From Rhopalosiphum padi (Eukaryota > Arthropoda > Insecta > Hemiptera > Aphididae), in assembly GCF_020882245.1 (NCBI RefSeq), contig NC_083598.1, forward strand, positions 34,509,858-34,573,857: a stretch of 64,000 bases of DNA. The letters run 5' to 3'. The position numbers were made by a program, and so were the translations under genes. Within the stretch, counting starts at the first letter, position 1, and every line of letters starts with the position of its first letter. The notes under the pieces were generated by a model. That model saw only the letters and a program-made list of their open reading frames with translations. It was not told the DNA's origin and made no database searches. This document shows, piece by piece, positions 36,301-51,300 of this stretch.

Positions 36301-39300
36301 ATTTAACTTTATGTGCCAAAAATTCTATGGCAATAGATTTGAATGACATAGCTATAGTAATTTGAACATTTTAGTAATTAAAAATATTAATCTATCAGCA
36401 TTTATAATTAATAAAAATGGTCAAAGGATAATAAATACTATTTATTAGATAAAATATTATATTTATTTTAAATATTTACTAAACCATTTTTAAAGGCTTT
36501 TATTCTTAGTACAAACATTTTAATAACTGAGAAACTACTCGTTCAAATTTTAAGATAAGTACATCAACAGTTTCAAAATAATTATACACCAAATTTTGTT
36601 ATCAAGAATACAAAATTCTAGGTTTATTTAATTTATTTTCCATATTACGACAATATATTTTATTTAGACAATTTTGGATTTTACTAGTCGAAATATATAA
36701 AATTGCATGTACACATTCAACAGATTTAACAATGTTATTATAAATGGAGTTCTAATTAAAAAAAATATATATTTGCGTATGCACAGAATACACGAGTTAA
36801 AATTTCAAGTCAGTGTTATTGATGGCCCAGTAGTTTAATATTCTGCAATCCGAATTCAAAAATAGTTTCTGAGTTTTAGAGTGTTCTCTGTTTCCGTAGT
36901 AAATACACGCCATGCGGTAGGTTATAGTGCTTATTTACGATTAGACATTTATGGATTTCAGAATCACAATAATATATCATTAGCGCAGTTCCAAATTACA
37001 ACTTATTATAGTCACTTAATATCAAAAAATGTCTATATGTATAAAATACATATAATCTTTGTCTAAATGAAACAGTATTAGATAAAGAAAAATTGTTTAG
37101 TGACGAAAACTATACTGTTACGTCTTAAAACAGTAGTCACAGTGTATTAACATACATTATAACATGACACCATAATAATATGAATAATATAGTAACTCAC
37201 GACAACGTATGCCTTGGCGATATGTAATCATATGGAACAAAAAACTTGGGTTATTTTGACGAAGTAGGTATACACGTGTTGTACCTATACGTCATACACT
37301 ACATAAATAATTTAATATAATTTATAATTATATATAGTCATTGCATCGTCAGCTACAAAAGTTAATCAATAAATAATTAATTAAAAATATTGCGTTGAAA
37401 TAATGAAATTCATAAAAGTAATATGATAAAACCTATCTTTGTCCCGATTTGACACGTAAAAATTATCAAAAAAATTATCTACTAATAATTTACAGTAAAA
37501 AAGACGGGTTCTCATTAAAAAAAACAGAAGTTTGTGTCTTCATACGATACTCTTTCAAGCTTAAGTATGTAATACAAACATTTTCAAAATAAAAGTGTTA
37601 TAAAAATCAGATTTTAAATAACTCTGTGCGTTATTGGGGCCATACTTGGTGAATTATCATGTATAAGTAATAAGTATGTTAAATTAAATTAAAAAAATTG
37701 AATGGTATTGAAACAATTTTATTTTGCATAATTATCTACATTATATTATATTACGTATTTAACTATTATTATTATTATTGTTATTATTATTACGTATATA
37801 AGCATTATTTAGAAATTAGCGTATACCTACTTGCACGATGCACCTCCCCCCCCCCCGATAAAATTCCTGGCAGCGCCTATGACTATTTATTAATATATTA
37901 CTTCCTATTTGTGAGTTGTGAGGCATATGAATTATATATTTAACTTCGTGAAAATTTGTAATGAAAACTCGATGTCCATTCTTGAAAAATGTGTAAAAAT
38001 TGATAAATTTTAGACGACATATTATATCATTTATAGTAGGTACAATTTATTATAGTGATCACAAATTGCATTATATGATTTTTTTCTTCGATGTCGTATT
38101 ATACAAAAAGCTCGAATTTAATTTTAACTCTCTAAAAAAAAATTGTTGAAAATTCAAATGTATATAATATATCAAAATTTAAACCGTAACACAATACCTA
38201 CTCGTATTAATATATAATAATCTCCTATACTGAATTAGTTACAATTTGATTTCGCACGATTAATGTCATATTATATATTATAATATATATATACCACGTA
38301 TATAAATATATCATAGAACTAATAACTATAAAAAAATGTATTCATTGTTATTTTTAAAATAAAGTAATTATAATTTGCAGTGCGCATTTAACATGTGCGT
38401 CGTATAGCTGTTTCAAAAGAAAAAACTTAAATATACTATAAATTTAACTTTGTTTCCAATAATAACATTATATGCTATAGAGTTCATTGAAATAAATATG
38501 ACTGCGTTATGAAATAGAATTTATATGAAATATTTGGTTTGTTTTATAAATACTTTAAACTACGTTGCGTGTCATTGAATTTATTGTAGTACGAATAGAT
38601 AAAAAAAATAAGAACATTTTCATCACGCTGCAGCTGTGCACGTGCATAATATATGGTTTTTAAAAATACATTCAAATGATTACGCATTTTACGTCTTGTT
38701 TTTTCTAATCTACGACAATGGACAGAATTATGTCATGAAAACAACAACAATATAATATATAAATCATTATGTAACGCGGTGGCGTGAGATAAAAACACCG
38801 CGGTTGAACTGCTGGGGTTAACGCTGGAAAATGTTTCAGGGTGGTTTTTCGAAAAAATATCGTAATATTTGATATTGTCAAAAATGAATGGTTTCTATTT
38901 TTCATTTTGTTTTCCTTATAATATTTCAGTGAGGGGGAGTAAACTACCCTTCCTCTGCGTTTGCTCCTGTGGTTGAATTATTAGGGGTGAAAACAATTTA
39001 ATATTAATTCTATTGAGGAATCCTTCGTAAAGTAATATAATGTACAATGCACATAGATTAAATAATTTCCCCTCAAAATATAACAGTATTAGGTGTATAA
39101 TAATGGTTTAACTTGTAAATGATATAAAGAAAATATGACGCTATCAACCGGCGATATACAAATGTGTATGCGGTATGTTATATTAAACCACTTATTTAAA
39201 TTGAATTGAATTATATTTTTTGTAAACGCTAAGTGAAAAACCGTGTCAAAAATGATAATTATTCATATACCTATGTTAAAAATTCTCGTATTTAACTTTA

Positions 39301-42300
39301 ACCCTTCAAAGTGTTTTTATTTTGTTTGTTTGGCGTTAGCAACGATAATATCGTTTATGTTTAAAAACGTATATACATATTTTGAACATTGCTCGATGAA
39401 AATTAATCTATTATTATTTATTATGTATGTAGTATATAATAATGTTTATATTACACCTTTTCAGTGCATTATTCTATAAATGTAATTAAAAGGAACATCA
39501 CATATAGCCATTTAGGTATCTATTTTACTTTATTTACTCATTACTTTGAACATTATCATATTTATACACATTAATTTATTAAACATACTATATCTCAGGT
39601 TATTAACTAACAAACAAACAACAGATATTACATTTTGCATAAATACGATTAAGTACCTACGCAATAATAATAATATAATAAATAACTTGTAACTTCATTA
39701 ACCGAGAAATGATAGGTTTTTTTTTACAGAATATTCTAATGCAATAATAATTTGAATTAAATCCACATATTATTTAATATTCAATAACGTTTTATATAAT
39801 ACTCAAGTGCTACCAGTACTAAATAAAATATTGACTGAATAAATATTTACTAGAGAACATATGCCTCTCAATGTATATGTTTAGCATAATATTTGTATTT
39901 ACATTTTCTTTTAAACAAAAATCTTTTGCTACAAAAGAGATAATTTTTTATTGTCGGTATGAGCTTTATTAAAAACCAGATTATCCTATTGTTTTTCTTG
40001 GTTAACAAAATTAGAACCTATAGGACCTAATCAAATGACATCCAAATACCATAAAGATCGTTGATTTTCAAATATATTATTCATTTCAACCCAAAATAGC
40101 GTAAACCGTAAACTGAGGTATACATAATGTTATAGCAAATTTAGAAAATATATTACTTTACTGTAAATGGTTGCTATAAAATGATCTTCTTCAAATGTCG
40201 ACTAGAATAAAAATATTTTTAAAATACAAAATAAACGTTTATAAAAAAAAAATAATTTAACACTAACCTGTATCGAGGTCAAAATTGTTTTACTTTATGT
40301 TTTTGTTTTTGAATTATATCCGTGATTTAGTCTAAGCGTACTTAAAACGCCGGTGTATACCTACAAGTTTTGGACCAGTGCCATATCGTGCTTATGTCTT
40401 ATAATATAGGTGTGATAAATATATTACTCACGTAGTCACGTGCCTATTCCTGATAATATGATTTTATTGTTTCTTTTATTGTGTAACGTCTTTGTGTGCA
40501 TGTTGTATATAAAGTTTTCCTATTTGAAATGTTTTGTAAATCTCACGTATACATCTAATATAATGTACCTTGTCATAGTGTCGACTAAAGTCTAAACGCG
40601 GAAATATGGAATTAATGGTCGTGTCCGATATATATAAAATATGTGCAAACAAAGCAATCGTTTAAAGTGCATTATAGTGCAAGAGTATTATTTGATTCTT
40701 AAAAGTTTAAAATATAATGGCATAATGCTATACCTAATATAAAATATATAATAAAATAATATATATTTTAAAATATGAATAGTAAGCTAAATATATTCTC
40801 TATAAACCCCAAAATATGTTTAATCATGTAAAACAATATTTTTTCTACTAATTCTATAATCAAAAAATCGTCTTTTTTTCGAGCGCTGCATAAATCCAAT
40901 AATATTTATCAAAACCTAAACATCCGCTCACGTATGCATTATACACCACACAATTTGAACGGCGATTTTTGTTGAACATCAATATACGTTTTAAATTTTA
41001 ATTCACGGCCACAGTAATTTAAATATAATACGATTTTTATAATAGTTTTGTTTATTTCATATTATTAGAGAATGGCAATATCATATTGCGTTGCGGCGAT
41101 ATATTTATCATATTCTCAGAAGTTAATCGCCGAAGAGCAGTTTATTAATAAAATTATTGCGAAGATTTTGACAGTGTGAAAAAAACCACACGATGATAAT
41201 AAACTTTATCGTAAGTACTATACATGTCTGCTATAACGTAGACATATAGTATAGGTATACATTAAACTATAACTTGCGAGTTTCATGAATTTGCGGAAAC
41301 TTGGCGGGACGGTCGACGAATGGGTGTTGGTCGCCGGCGTTGCTTGTCGACGGATTGATTTTCGACAAGGCGTGTGATAATGTGTACGTTACACTTAGTG
41401 TGTATATTGGCACGTCTATACACTCACTTGTATACAACATAAACGACTGAATTTTGGGTAATTACGATTATTTGCGACTAAACACGACGAATGGAATATC
41501 CACGGTATGCAATTCGCACTGATAAAAAGGATTGCATATTGTAATTGTGAGTTATGATGGAGCATATTTAAAAAAAACATTTACCAGAAACCGTAAAAAA
41601 TATGTTTATTTTTTTGGCTAAATATAATTTAAGAATATTCAACGTAGATAAGTTCCATAACAAAATAATAATATACAGATGTCTGATTATTCTTTTTGAT
41701 AAATCAGTATATGTATATTATATACTTAATATATAATTACACCGATTTCAACTATTCAACTCGTTTAGATACATTACGATTGTTTTCCGATTAGTCCTTG
41801 TGAGGCTGCAATGGAACATTGCCCGTCTATAAAACACGCACCGCAAAGGCGTTTTTAGGTGTTGATATATGGGAAATAATTTATAATTTTGAAAACGTCT
41901 CCGAGATAAATTTTAATAAACAATGATAGGTACCAAATATATCGATGATAGTTATTATCAAATTTATTCGATTTTCTTACAATGCACTTTAATAGTTATT
42001 TCATAACTCGATCCATATCAATACTTTGATCCGCACTATTGTTATCGTAATTCGAATTGTATATAATTAAAAATAAGGAAATAAAGGAAGTGGATATTTG
42101 AATATTTCATGTAGGTTTAGACGTATAGAATAATATATATTGTGTGTGCGTGAGATATACAATAAATTTTAAAAAAATGTATGCATATAGGTACGTATTA
42201 TTACTTACAACCTTCGCTTATACTAGCGATCGTATCGATATCGAAAAGAACACTATATTATTATAACTTTGACGGCTTTATTTTATTATTATTTTTTAAA

Positions 42301-45300
42301 CGTATTATAATACCATATTATATTGACGATATAGGTATACCTACCTATAAAAATGTACATTGTACTTTTATCCAAAAAAAACCACAGCGTTATTATGAGT
42401 ATAGAAGTACGTGACTATGATAAATATAATACGAGACCTATCTCATCTATTTTGCACATTTTATTGCAGTAAAAAAAGTGTAATATCGGTCAACGGTAAA
42501 TCACCTATACTCCTATGACAAGCATATACTTATTTAAACAGACAACAACATATTATATTACATAATAGGAGAAACGAAATGAATTAATTACCATATTAAA
42601 GACGCGACCGCACAAATTTAATTCTTTCGTTTAACATTATGTTTACGTCCACAAAATGATAAATAATAATAATAATGATAATAGTACCTAGTAAGATATT
42701 TATGAAAATGTATAATATTAAGAAATTGAAGAGTTATATAGGAATAAATGTATATAACTTGTTGCATAAATTCTATTTCATTTTCACATGGTTGCATTGG
42801 TTGGTGTGCCTATTTTATGGTATATTAATCATGTATTATTAATTTAGAAAACTGAAAAGTGTTCAAAATAATGTGTGGTATGCCATTGCCCCTTGGAAAA
42901 AAATAGAATATTTTATTTATTTTATCATCGATTATTTTTACATCGACAGAATTATGTTTCCGAATTACGATGCGCATATAACATATTATAATATGAATTG
43001 TATTATTATGATTTGTGATAATTTTCAACATTTCGTGTACAGAATATAGTAAACAATACGTTTTTCGGCGATCGACTATTTTATTATTGTCTATTTCTCA
43101 TTACAATATTAGTATATAACAATTAGTTGTATATTTTTATATCATATGTAATTTATTTGTATAGGTAATACGAGTATATGTACTTATCATCACTTGTGTA
43201 TACCATACTTATTGCAAATATCTTTCTCATTCAGTATTAATTTTCACATAAGCCTGATAAGTTATCTTCGTATTTAAATAGCCAGATAGGTATGAGTACA
43301 CTATCAGATGTTTTAGTTTCATCTCGCATAAAACAAAATACTAACATGTTCATTGTAATATTAATTATAATTTATTATAATGTGCACAGTACACGATCGT
43401 TGTATATACAGTGTGTTTTTTTATTGACTGCTGGGCCATTATCTCGATCCTATAATCGTATTTTTTGCAAACTTGAGTACACACTACTACACAGTTCTAT
43501 ATTTTTTACTTTTACATAATTATAATATAAATTATTCACCTATTATATTTTACTAGACATTTTTATTTAACTTTAACACTTAGGACTAATTAAGAATTTT
43601 TTTAAATTATTTAAACTTTCATTTGAAAAAGTATAGCAAGTTATAATCTATTATACATAAATATACGAAATGAGATATTTATAGTTACTTTTTAGGACAA
43701 TATATCGTTATTCCACCAGATTTAACTTTTAATAATCAAATTCGGTCACTAAAATAATATATTAAAATTTAGGTTAATCATTTATGCATACATATTAAAA
43801 TTCTTATAAAAATAATATATCTAATAAAATAAATTCAAATTATAAATTAAAAATTAAAAGCAAATACTTTTTAATTTTAAATAAGAGAGGTATAGAGAAG
43901 AAATAAAATGATTATGATAGTTATAAAAAATACAAAAATAAGTGCTACATTTAATTATTAAAACTAAAAGTTGAAAAAAAAACACTTAAATTTACTGAGA
44001 TAAATAGAAAAACCCTGTATAGTGTATCTACATGTATATATCATCATGCATGATGAATTCCAACGCACGTGTACCAATGTATGGTGCCTGTAAAGTACCT
44101 AGTCAAAATTTCTCAAATTAATTAAGTTTTATTCCATAATATATATTTAACGCACTTATTACACGCACATCTTATTATATTGTAATAAGTAATATATAGT
44201 ATAAACGTTTAACTCAATACAATAATTAACGGTTTAGAAGGCTAACTTGAATAGGTTTTACCTATTATTATTACCAATTACTTATTATCGTCATATATAT
44301 TCCTACAGTATATGTATATAATAAAATCTGTGTATGAAATGTATAGATAGAAAACATGTTTGATTTTATTAAAAATTAATTGAAATAATAATTAAAAGAA
44401 ACAATAATAGTGAACATAATTTTTTATTATAAAAACCTGTAATCGTTAAAAATAAGTAATAATCCAACTACTACTATATTATATATATTTATACCACAAA
44501 AAAGGGTTTTACATAATATGATTTAACATTTAAATGTAGAAAACCACATTGCAAAATTAAAACTTATTATGATAAAAAATGTATGATAGTGCCTATAATG
44601 CTATTAAGTTGAATAAATTATGTGTTTAATTTTACTACTAAATGTTAAAGCGTTGAGTTGATACTTGATGTAAAATCAATCGATTGAATGTTCACTGTCA
44701 CTGGCTTTATTATGAGTATATATTAAACAATTAAACCATATTAAGTACAGAAAATATGGATGTTGAAAGTCTGTAAGTGCATCAAAAAGACAAACATTTT
44801 CAGATCATTATTAAAAATAATATAATACGTGCAATTAGGAAAAAATAAGAAAAAATAAGAAAAGAAGGACAAAGGTTGTTGTTGTAATTGAGGAATGGAG
44901 ATAATGTCCAACAACAAACGATTCAATGATTCATATGAATATTATTATCGATACAGCGTTCGTTATTATTAACAGAACTAGAGCAATATACCATAAAATA
45001 GTCCTGATGTAGTGTTCCATCAATATGTATCATTTTGACTAATTTGTGGAATGTATAAAACACATAAATATAAATATGTATTATCAGACTCTAGTAAGTA
45101 AATTTTATTAAAAAATATATACATGTATTAAATTTATGGTTGAAAATTCTACAAGAAAAAGTAGGATTTGACATTTCAAGAAAACTTTCATGGTAAACAC
45201 TAAACATGCCTAGCTATAGAAAAATGCAGTAGACTTTATTTATGCACTATTTAACTCCGAAGTGGGTATTCGCATAAATGTAAATATGTAACACAATTTT

Positions 45301-48300
45301 CAAAAGAACTTTTATCGCGCACTCCCCTGCCGCAGTACCAATCCAGTTTGCGGATACTAACACGCCATAAAAGGCCTATACGCGGCAATTTTTTATAATA
45401 TAATAATATAAGTCACGGTTACAATATACGTACCTATATATTTTTTATATTATAAATAAATAGATTGGCAAGACGGATCCTTGGAAATATCATATAACGA
45501 AGGATATAAATAAACTTTTTTCGTTATACCTCTTGCGTTCAGTTATAATTCCATCGAGTTTGACGGGAAACTCCGTCAAACCCATTCACATAATCCATCA
45601 GCTTGTCGTTTAGAGTTTGACGTGTATGCTAGCTCTAACCACCAGGCCAGAGGCTCGTCGTGCGTTTGTGGGCGCTCGTCAAGTCTGATTAAACCGGTCG
45701 GTCGGGTCGTCGCCAATTGACCCAAGACACGCGACTGCTGTGCGTATACATGCCAATCGTTAGAAAAGTCATCATTTACAATATAGTAATAATATACTTC
45801 AATATATAATGTATACTATATATAGTCGTTATGCTACAATTTTCTTTTTTTTTTCTGTTTCCCGTCTACTTAATAGAGTTTACAGACGTATAGTACTATA
45901 ATAGTAGATGATAATATGTTAAGTCTTAATTAAGTCCTACATGAATTATACACATAATAATTGCCAAACCATGAATTACTACATATTTCTTAGACTTAAT
46001 ATGAATACATCAGATATGCAAAATATAATTATAGAATTAGGTGACTATTTAATATATACTTACAGAAATAATAAAATAAAAAGCGTTTTAACTTGGTATG
46101 AATTTCAATATTATAATAATTAATGACGCATTCACTATAATCACTATTGACAATTATTATTACCCTTGCAATTTCAGTAACATATAACATTAAAATAAAA
46201 TGATGTGTTCGATAAAATTTCGTTGAACATATTTTTATAATTTACTATAAGTCTATAACATATACCGAGATAATGTCTTGTAAATTATAATAATTAATCC
46301 GCCATATAAATATCATTACTAAATTATAAGCACGTACTTAAGAAGTAAGAATTGCCAGCCGTAAATATTTATCAATGTCAGTTCCTGTAATGATTTATCT
46401 TAGTTATCAGGCATTTCCTTCGAAAATAGTAACAATATCCCTCTGATTGAACTTTTTGTGAACTTTACAGGATTATTGAAAAATCGATAGCTAAATACTT
46501 TACAAGTTACAATGTGTATTACGATATTATTATTATAATATTATAAATACATGACATAAGTATTGCGAAACTAAATCATATTATTATTATTGATTGGACT
46601 AGCCCAAAAATCTCGATTAAGAATACAATTTAGATTTTGAGAACACTTCATTGGATTCATATGTAAATTACTAAGATTGTTTTTTAATATGTGCAAAACT
46701 TCTGTATACTGAGTGTAATATGATTTTTGAACTATTCTATAAACCCACAGAACAGATTAACATCACTTTGCCCAGAATCCATAAAAAAAAATAAAAGTTA
46801 CGCCCAAAAAATAAAAGCCGGGCATACGCGTATAACATATAAAACTGATTAAACTGTAAAAAAAGTTTTTAGTATACACATAATAATACATGTTACCCCC
46901 CGCCCCCCCCCCAAAAAAAAAAATAAAAATAAAAAACCCGAATTATCGACAGAATCCTTTTGGCGGCGCCAGTGATAGTAGTTGTGATGACGCCAATTCC
47001 CGTCATGTCTGGTACGTTAAGACACTATATATTATATGATATTTATTTAGGAAACGCTTATAATGTATGGTTAAATATTATAAAATCCTATACATAGTAT
47101 TATATATTACACCTATCCCAGTATTGGCATAAAAGTATTATAATAAAGTTGCATGACCGAGTTATAATTAAAATTACCTATGTTAAATTTACGATTGTAA
47201 CTCACATTGATTAAACGACATATTATAATAATGCATTAATGCATTATACGTGTCCTTTGTTCTGTATCGTGAAATATTTTAATATGTGCGTGATAAACAT
47301 ATTCCAGAACACGAAGAGTCCGGCATCGAAGAACCTCCGACTTGTGAATCACCGGAACCGATGTCCTGTTACTTGCACCACGATCCCGACCATCCTATGT
47401 CGTCGTTTTCCGTCATCAACAAGATGCGAGTCAACATCCAAGTACGACAACTTAATACAAAAAAAATACGATATTCGTGTCCAATTTTATTGTGTTATCA
47501 CTGTTATCAGATGTTATATTTTTGTTTCAAATATAATTCACAGCTCTGTGACGTTTCTCTTCGAGTCGGTAACAGCGTAACAAAAGCTCACAGATTGGTG
47601 TTAGCCTCTTCCAGTCCTTATTTTTACGCAATGTTCAACGGTGAGTGAAATAAGTTTTTTGTTTTTCTCATTAAAACATATTTATTTATTTTTAATAGAT
47701 GACATGGCTGAAAAATTACAGTCCGAAGTCGAACTACACGACGTAGACTTGGGTGCTCTACAACTTCTAATTGAATATTCATATACTGGACAAGTACACA
47801 TAACAGACGAAAATGTTCAGGTTTGTATATACATAATGAGTTATGTCAGTTATTACTTATTGGTATAATTCATTTATTCATAATACAAATTGTTTTACCG
47901 TAATACTGTATCAATGTCCAAGTTAAAATACAAAATTCAAAATACCGTAAATCTTGAAAGTTATAAAATATATTTATTATATTTTATATATACATACTAC
48001 CTACTTAAATATTTGTTCTTATTATAATAACTGTATTATCAGTGGCATAACTATGATTATAGGAGGGACCCATGGCGTAAAATCTTAGAATTCGTTTTTG
48101 CATATCAATAAATGTAGTTTTTGGTGAGGACTGTTATTGATTATATATATTTATAAACCAAATCTAAAACATAATTATTACGTGGAATCATTAAAATATT
48201 TCACCTAATTAATAATATATGTATAACTTTTATAACATATTTTTAATTTTTTAATTCTAAATTATTATTGACGTATTATAATAATAACTATTTTTGATAT

Positions 48301-51300
48301 CGTATTTTAATTTTGTACCTATACCGGCTATGGCTATACCTAACTAATATTTTTATTGATTATTTTCTACGACCAACTGTCCTAACGGCTATATCTATTT
48401 GTTCATACATATTAAACCTTGTAAATAATTAATATAATTTTAGCACTTCTAGTTATTAAAAGTGAAAGAAAAAAAAGCGAAATTTAATTATACGATAGTT
48501 TTAGAAATTATGTTTTGTATTTATATTTTATGTTTGAAATTGGCCTAGTAGTTGGTATAGTTAGAGCTAAATACTTAAATAATAAAATCGGAGTTGGGAA
48601 TTAAATAAACATTCTATAAACCACTATGGCGTCACCATGTGTACAGTCTAACGAGTTCATATAATAATACTTATATAATATAGGTAGTTGTCGTTGGATT
48701 GTGGGAATACATTTGTCTATTTTAAATATTCCATGCAATATTTTAATTACTCTTCACTCTAAAAACTATTACAATATAATCACAATTATCTACTAGGTAT
48801 ATTATTATTAATATTATTATAGTATGTATTCCTGGATGTTTGAAAAATGGTGCACTGACTGTTGAGCGTTGACTCCTATGAACAGAATTACAGTATCTTT
48901 ATCTCATCTAGATAAATTAGAAAAAGGGGAATCTAATGGTCATCTAAGATAAAAAATATATATGCCTGCCTGTCTATAAGATGCATTAAATAAGAATACA
49001 TAATATATACTTGATTGCTTTTAATTTTATTATTTTTACTATCATCCACTTATTACAATATTTCTCAAAATAAATGTAATAACGGATTTTTATTTTTTTA
49101 CATCAGTGTAATATAATATAAATTATATACCTCATTTATGCTTGATGTTTACGTTTATTATAAATAGCCAATAATTATAATCACAAAATACCTGTAATGT
49201 TTAGCTGTATATAACTGAAATTATGGAAGATAAGAAAACCAAACTTATAAGGTATTCTAGGTATTATTCAATAAAATAATACACAAACAAAAAAACCCAC
49301 ACTAAAACATTGAATTATTTGGATTAAGACAAGATTTATTTTTAAAAATTCTAACTTTTGATAAAAATGTTTACCTTTTTTTCAATTTAATAATAATAAT
49401 TTCCATAATTTCTGGTTTAATTGGGTATGTTGGTCGATAGGATAATTAAATAGTTTAAAAACAAAAAAAATATGTTAAAATGTTCAAGTTTTGGAGAAAC
49501 ATAAAAAAATGCGTGGTAGGTTTGTTTTTGTTTAATGTATTTCTTCATCATTTTAGGTATACTTTCGTATAACGTCGGTCGGTCGGTCACTTCCCCTCGA
49601 AACACATTTTATAAAATCTGATACAGATAAAGTCGGTTGCATCTTCTGGCTTTCCAGTAACATATTTTTAATTTCTTTCTGGCAACTTCAGAATTACGAT
49701 CACTAACAAACGTCTAACTAGAAACGACACGCATAAGACATAATCTATGTAGTAACTGTAGTAACACTAGTACGTATGTACTTACATAGTTACATGGGAA
49801 ATACAGATTCGCATCTCAAAAATAAGATTAAGGGCATTCGTGAAGGCACATACGAAATATTATATACTTGAAACGACCCTCGGGGGGTATACGAAAGGAA
49901 CGAGAAAAGAAAGAAAACTGAAAGTAATATACGTATATACACGCACACGCCAACTATAATCCTATCATCATCAATCTCGAGAGAGGATGACGCAAGTTTT
50001 CTCTTTCTCCCAAAACAATTCTACGTTTCTATCTCTATTCTCGTACCTTATTTTTATTAATGGTTCACATCGGTTTATTAATTTATATTTAAATATAGCT
50101 GGGTACACCAATAACAAACAAAACTGTTTTATCTGATTTATCGTATTTTGTAGTTTACGTTTTTAAAGTTTACGATTTTAATTACATTTTACATTAATCG
50201 AATCGATAAAAATAGTTGTCCATTTTGGATTTTACTTTCGCGGAATGGGTTATAAAAATCCCACCGGGATCCAAAATTAGACAAAATTAGTCGTTGACCT
50301 TATTCGGTCTATTACACACGCTGCAGCTCAGTTCATCGGTCGTGGCATTTGATTATGAACTTTTGTTTGCCCTTAACACATAATCCGTTTTTCTCGCCCG
50401 CAGCGGCACGACCATAACTAGGTCAGACGTTACGTGCTTAAGGACTGACGTTTTACGTCATATTACTATGTATATATATTAATATATACATAGCTAGTAG
50501 TGATGTCACGGTATAGTGGTGGTGTCATTGTACGTCCAAGGACACTACTGCCGTCGCGAATTTTCTTATCGAAAATAACTTTTCCCCTATTTCAACTATC
50601 TTTATAATATCAATATACGGATATGTTACATTATACGATGGTGTTTTTTTTCCACAGGTACTTTTACCCGCGTCTTCATTGCTCCAGATAAACTCAGTTC
50701 GAGACGCGTGCTGTACATTCCTGATGAAACAGTTACATCCGACTAATTGTCTGGGTATCAGACAATTTGCCGGTAAGTGTCCTCGCACGCTGAGTATCAA
50801 TTATATATTTTAGTAATTTAATTAATTACACCAAATGTCTAGACAAATACGAATTTAAACAATATTTAAACACGAGTATATGAATATAATAGAAAACATA
50901 ATATATGACTATATGTAGCTTCAGGTATAAATGGTATAATATAGCTCGGCGTATCGCGCGTAATAAATGTTTATTTATTCACGAAAATAATCGATGCCGA
51001 TTACCAATGTATGGTGGACAGTTCATTGTACAAGTGTATAAAACGTATATTATCTTTAGGTACCTATATATTTGGTTAATATAATATAATTATTATGTAA
51101 AATGTCGAACGTGATCTCCCAACTGAATGTCTTGCATTCGTCGCATATCTAGCGATACGGCAGAGCTGTGACCCGTGGAGCAGATTGAAGTCGTTGACGT
51201 TTCCTTATATACTCGATGGTTTTCGAAACTTTTTATATAATATTCTAGTGTCCAATAAAATTATTAACAAGATACAAATAATAACCTCTCCAATATAATA

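Larger units (their letters stand above)
28331..45299. other. KLHL17 intron 1, third part
   Basis: 17 kb of AT-rich sequence without a supported gene. It includes a pogo-like terminal fragment (30165-30230), repeat copies (34190-34260, 36060-36640), a TA-flanked MITE (35430-35881), a C11 run (37846-37856), a GC hairpin (38775-38802) and a small CpG patch (41280-41420). Confidence 0.55.

Noticed and set aside
47641..47868. ORF starting before the exon 4 acceptor
   Set aside because: The first part is intron 3 and the last part intron 4; only 47699-47820 matches the BTB domain.
48051..48110. Transposon-like left end CAGTGGCATAACTATG
   Set aside because: No matching right end or 8-bp duplication could be found in the following kilobase, so no element is called.
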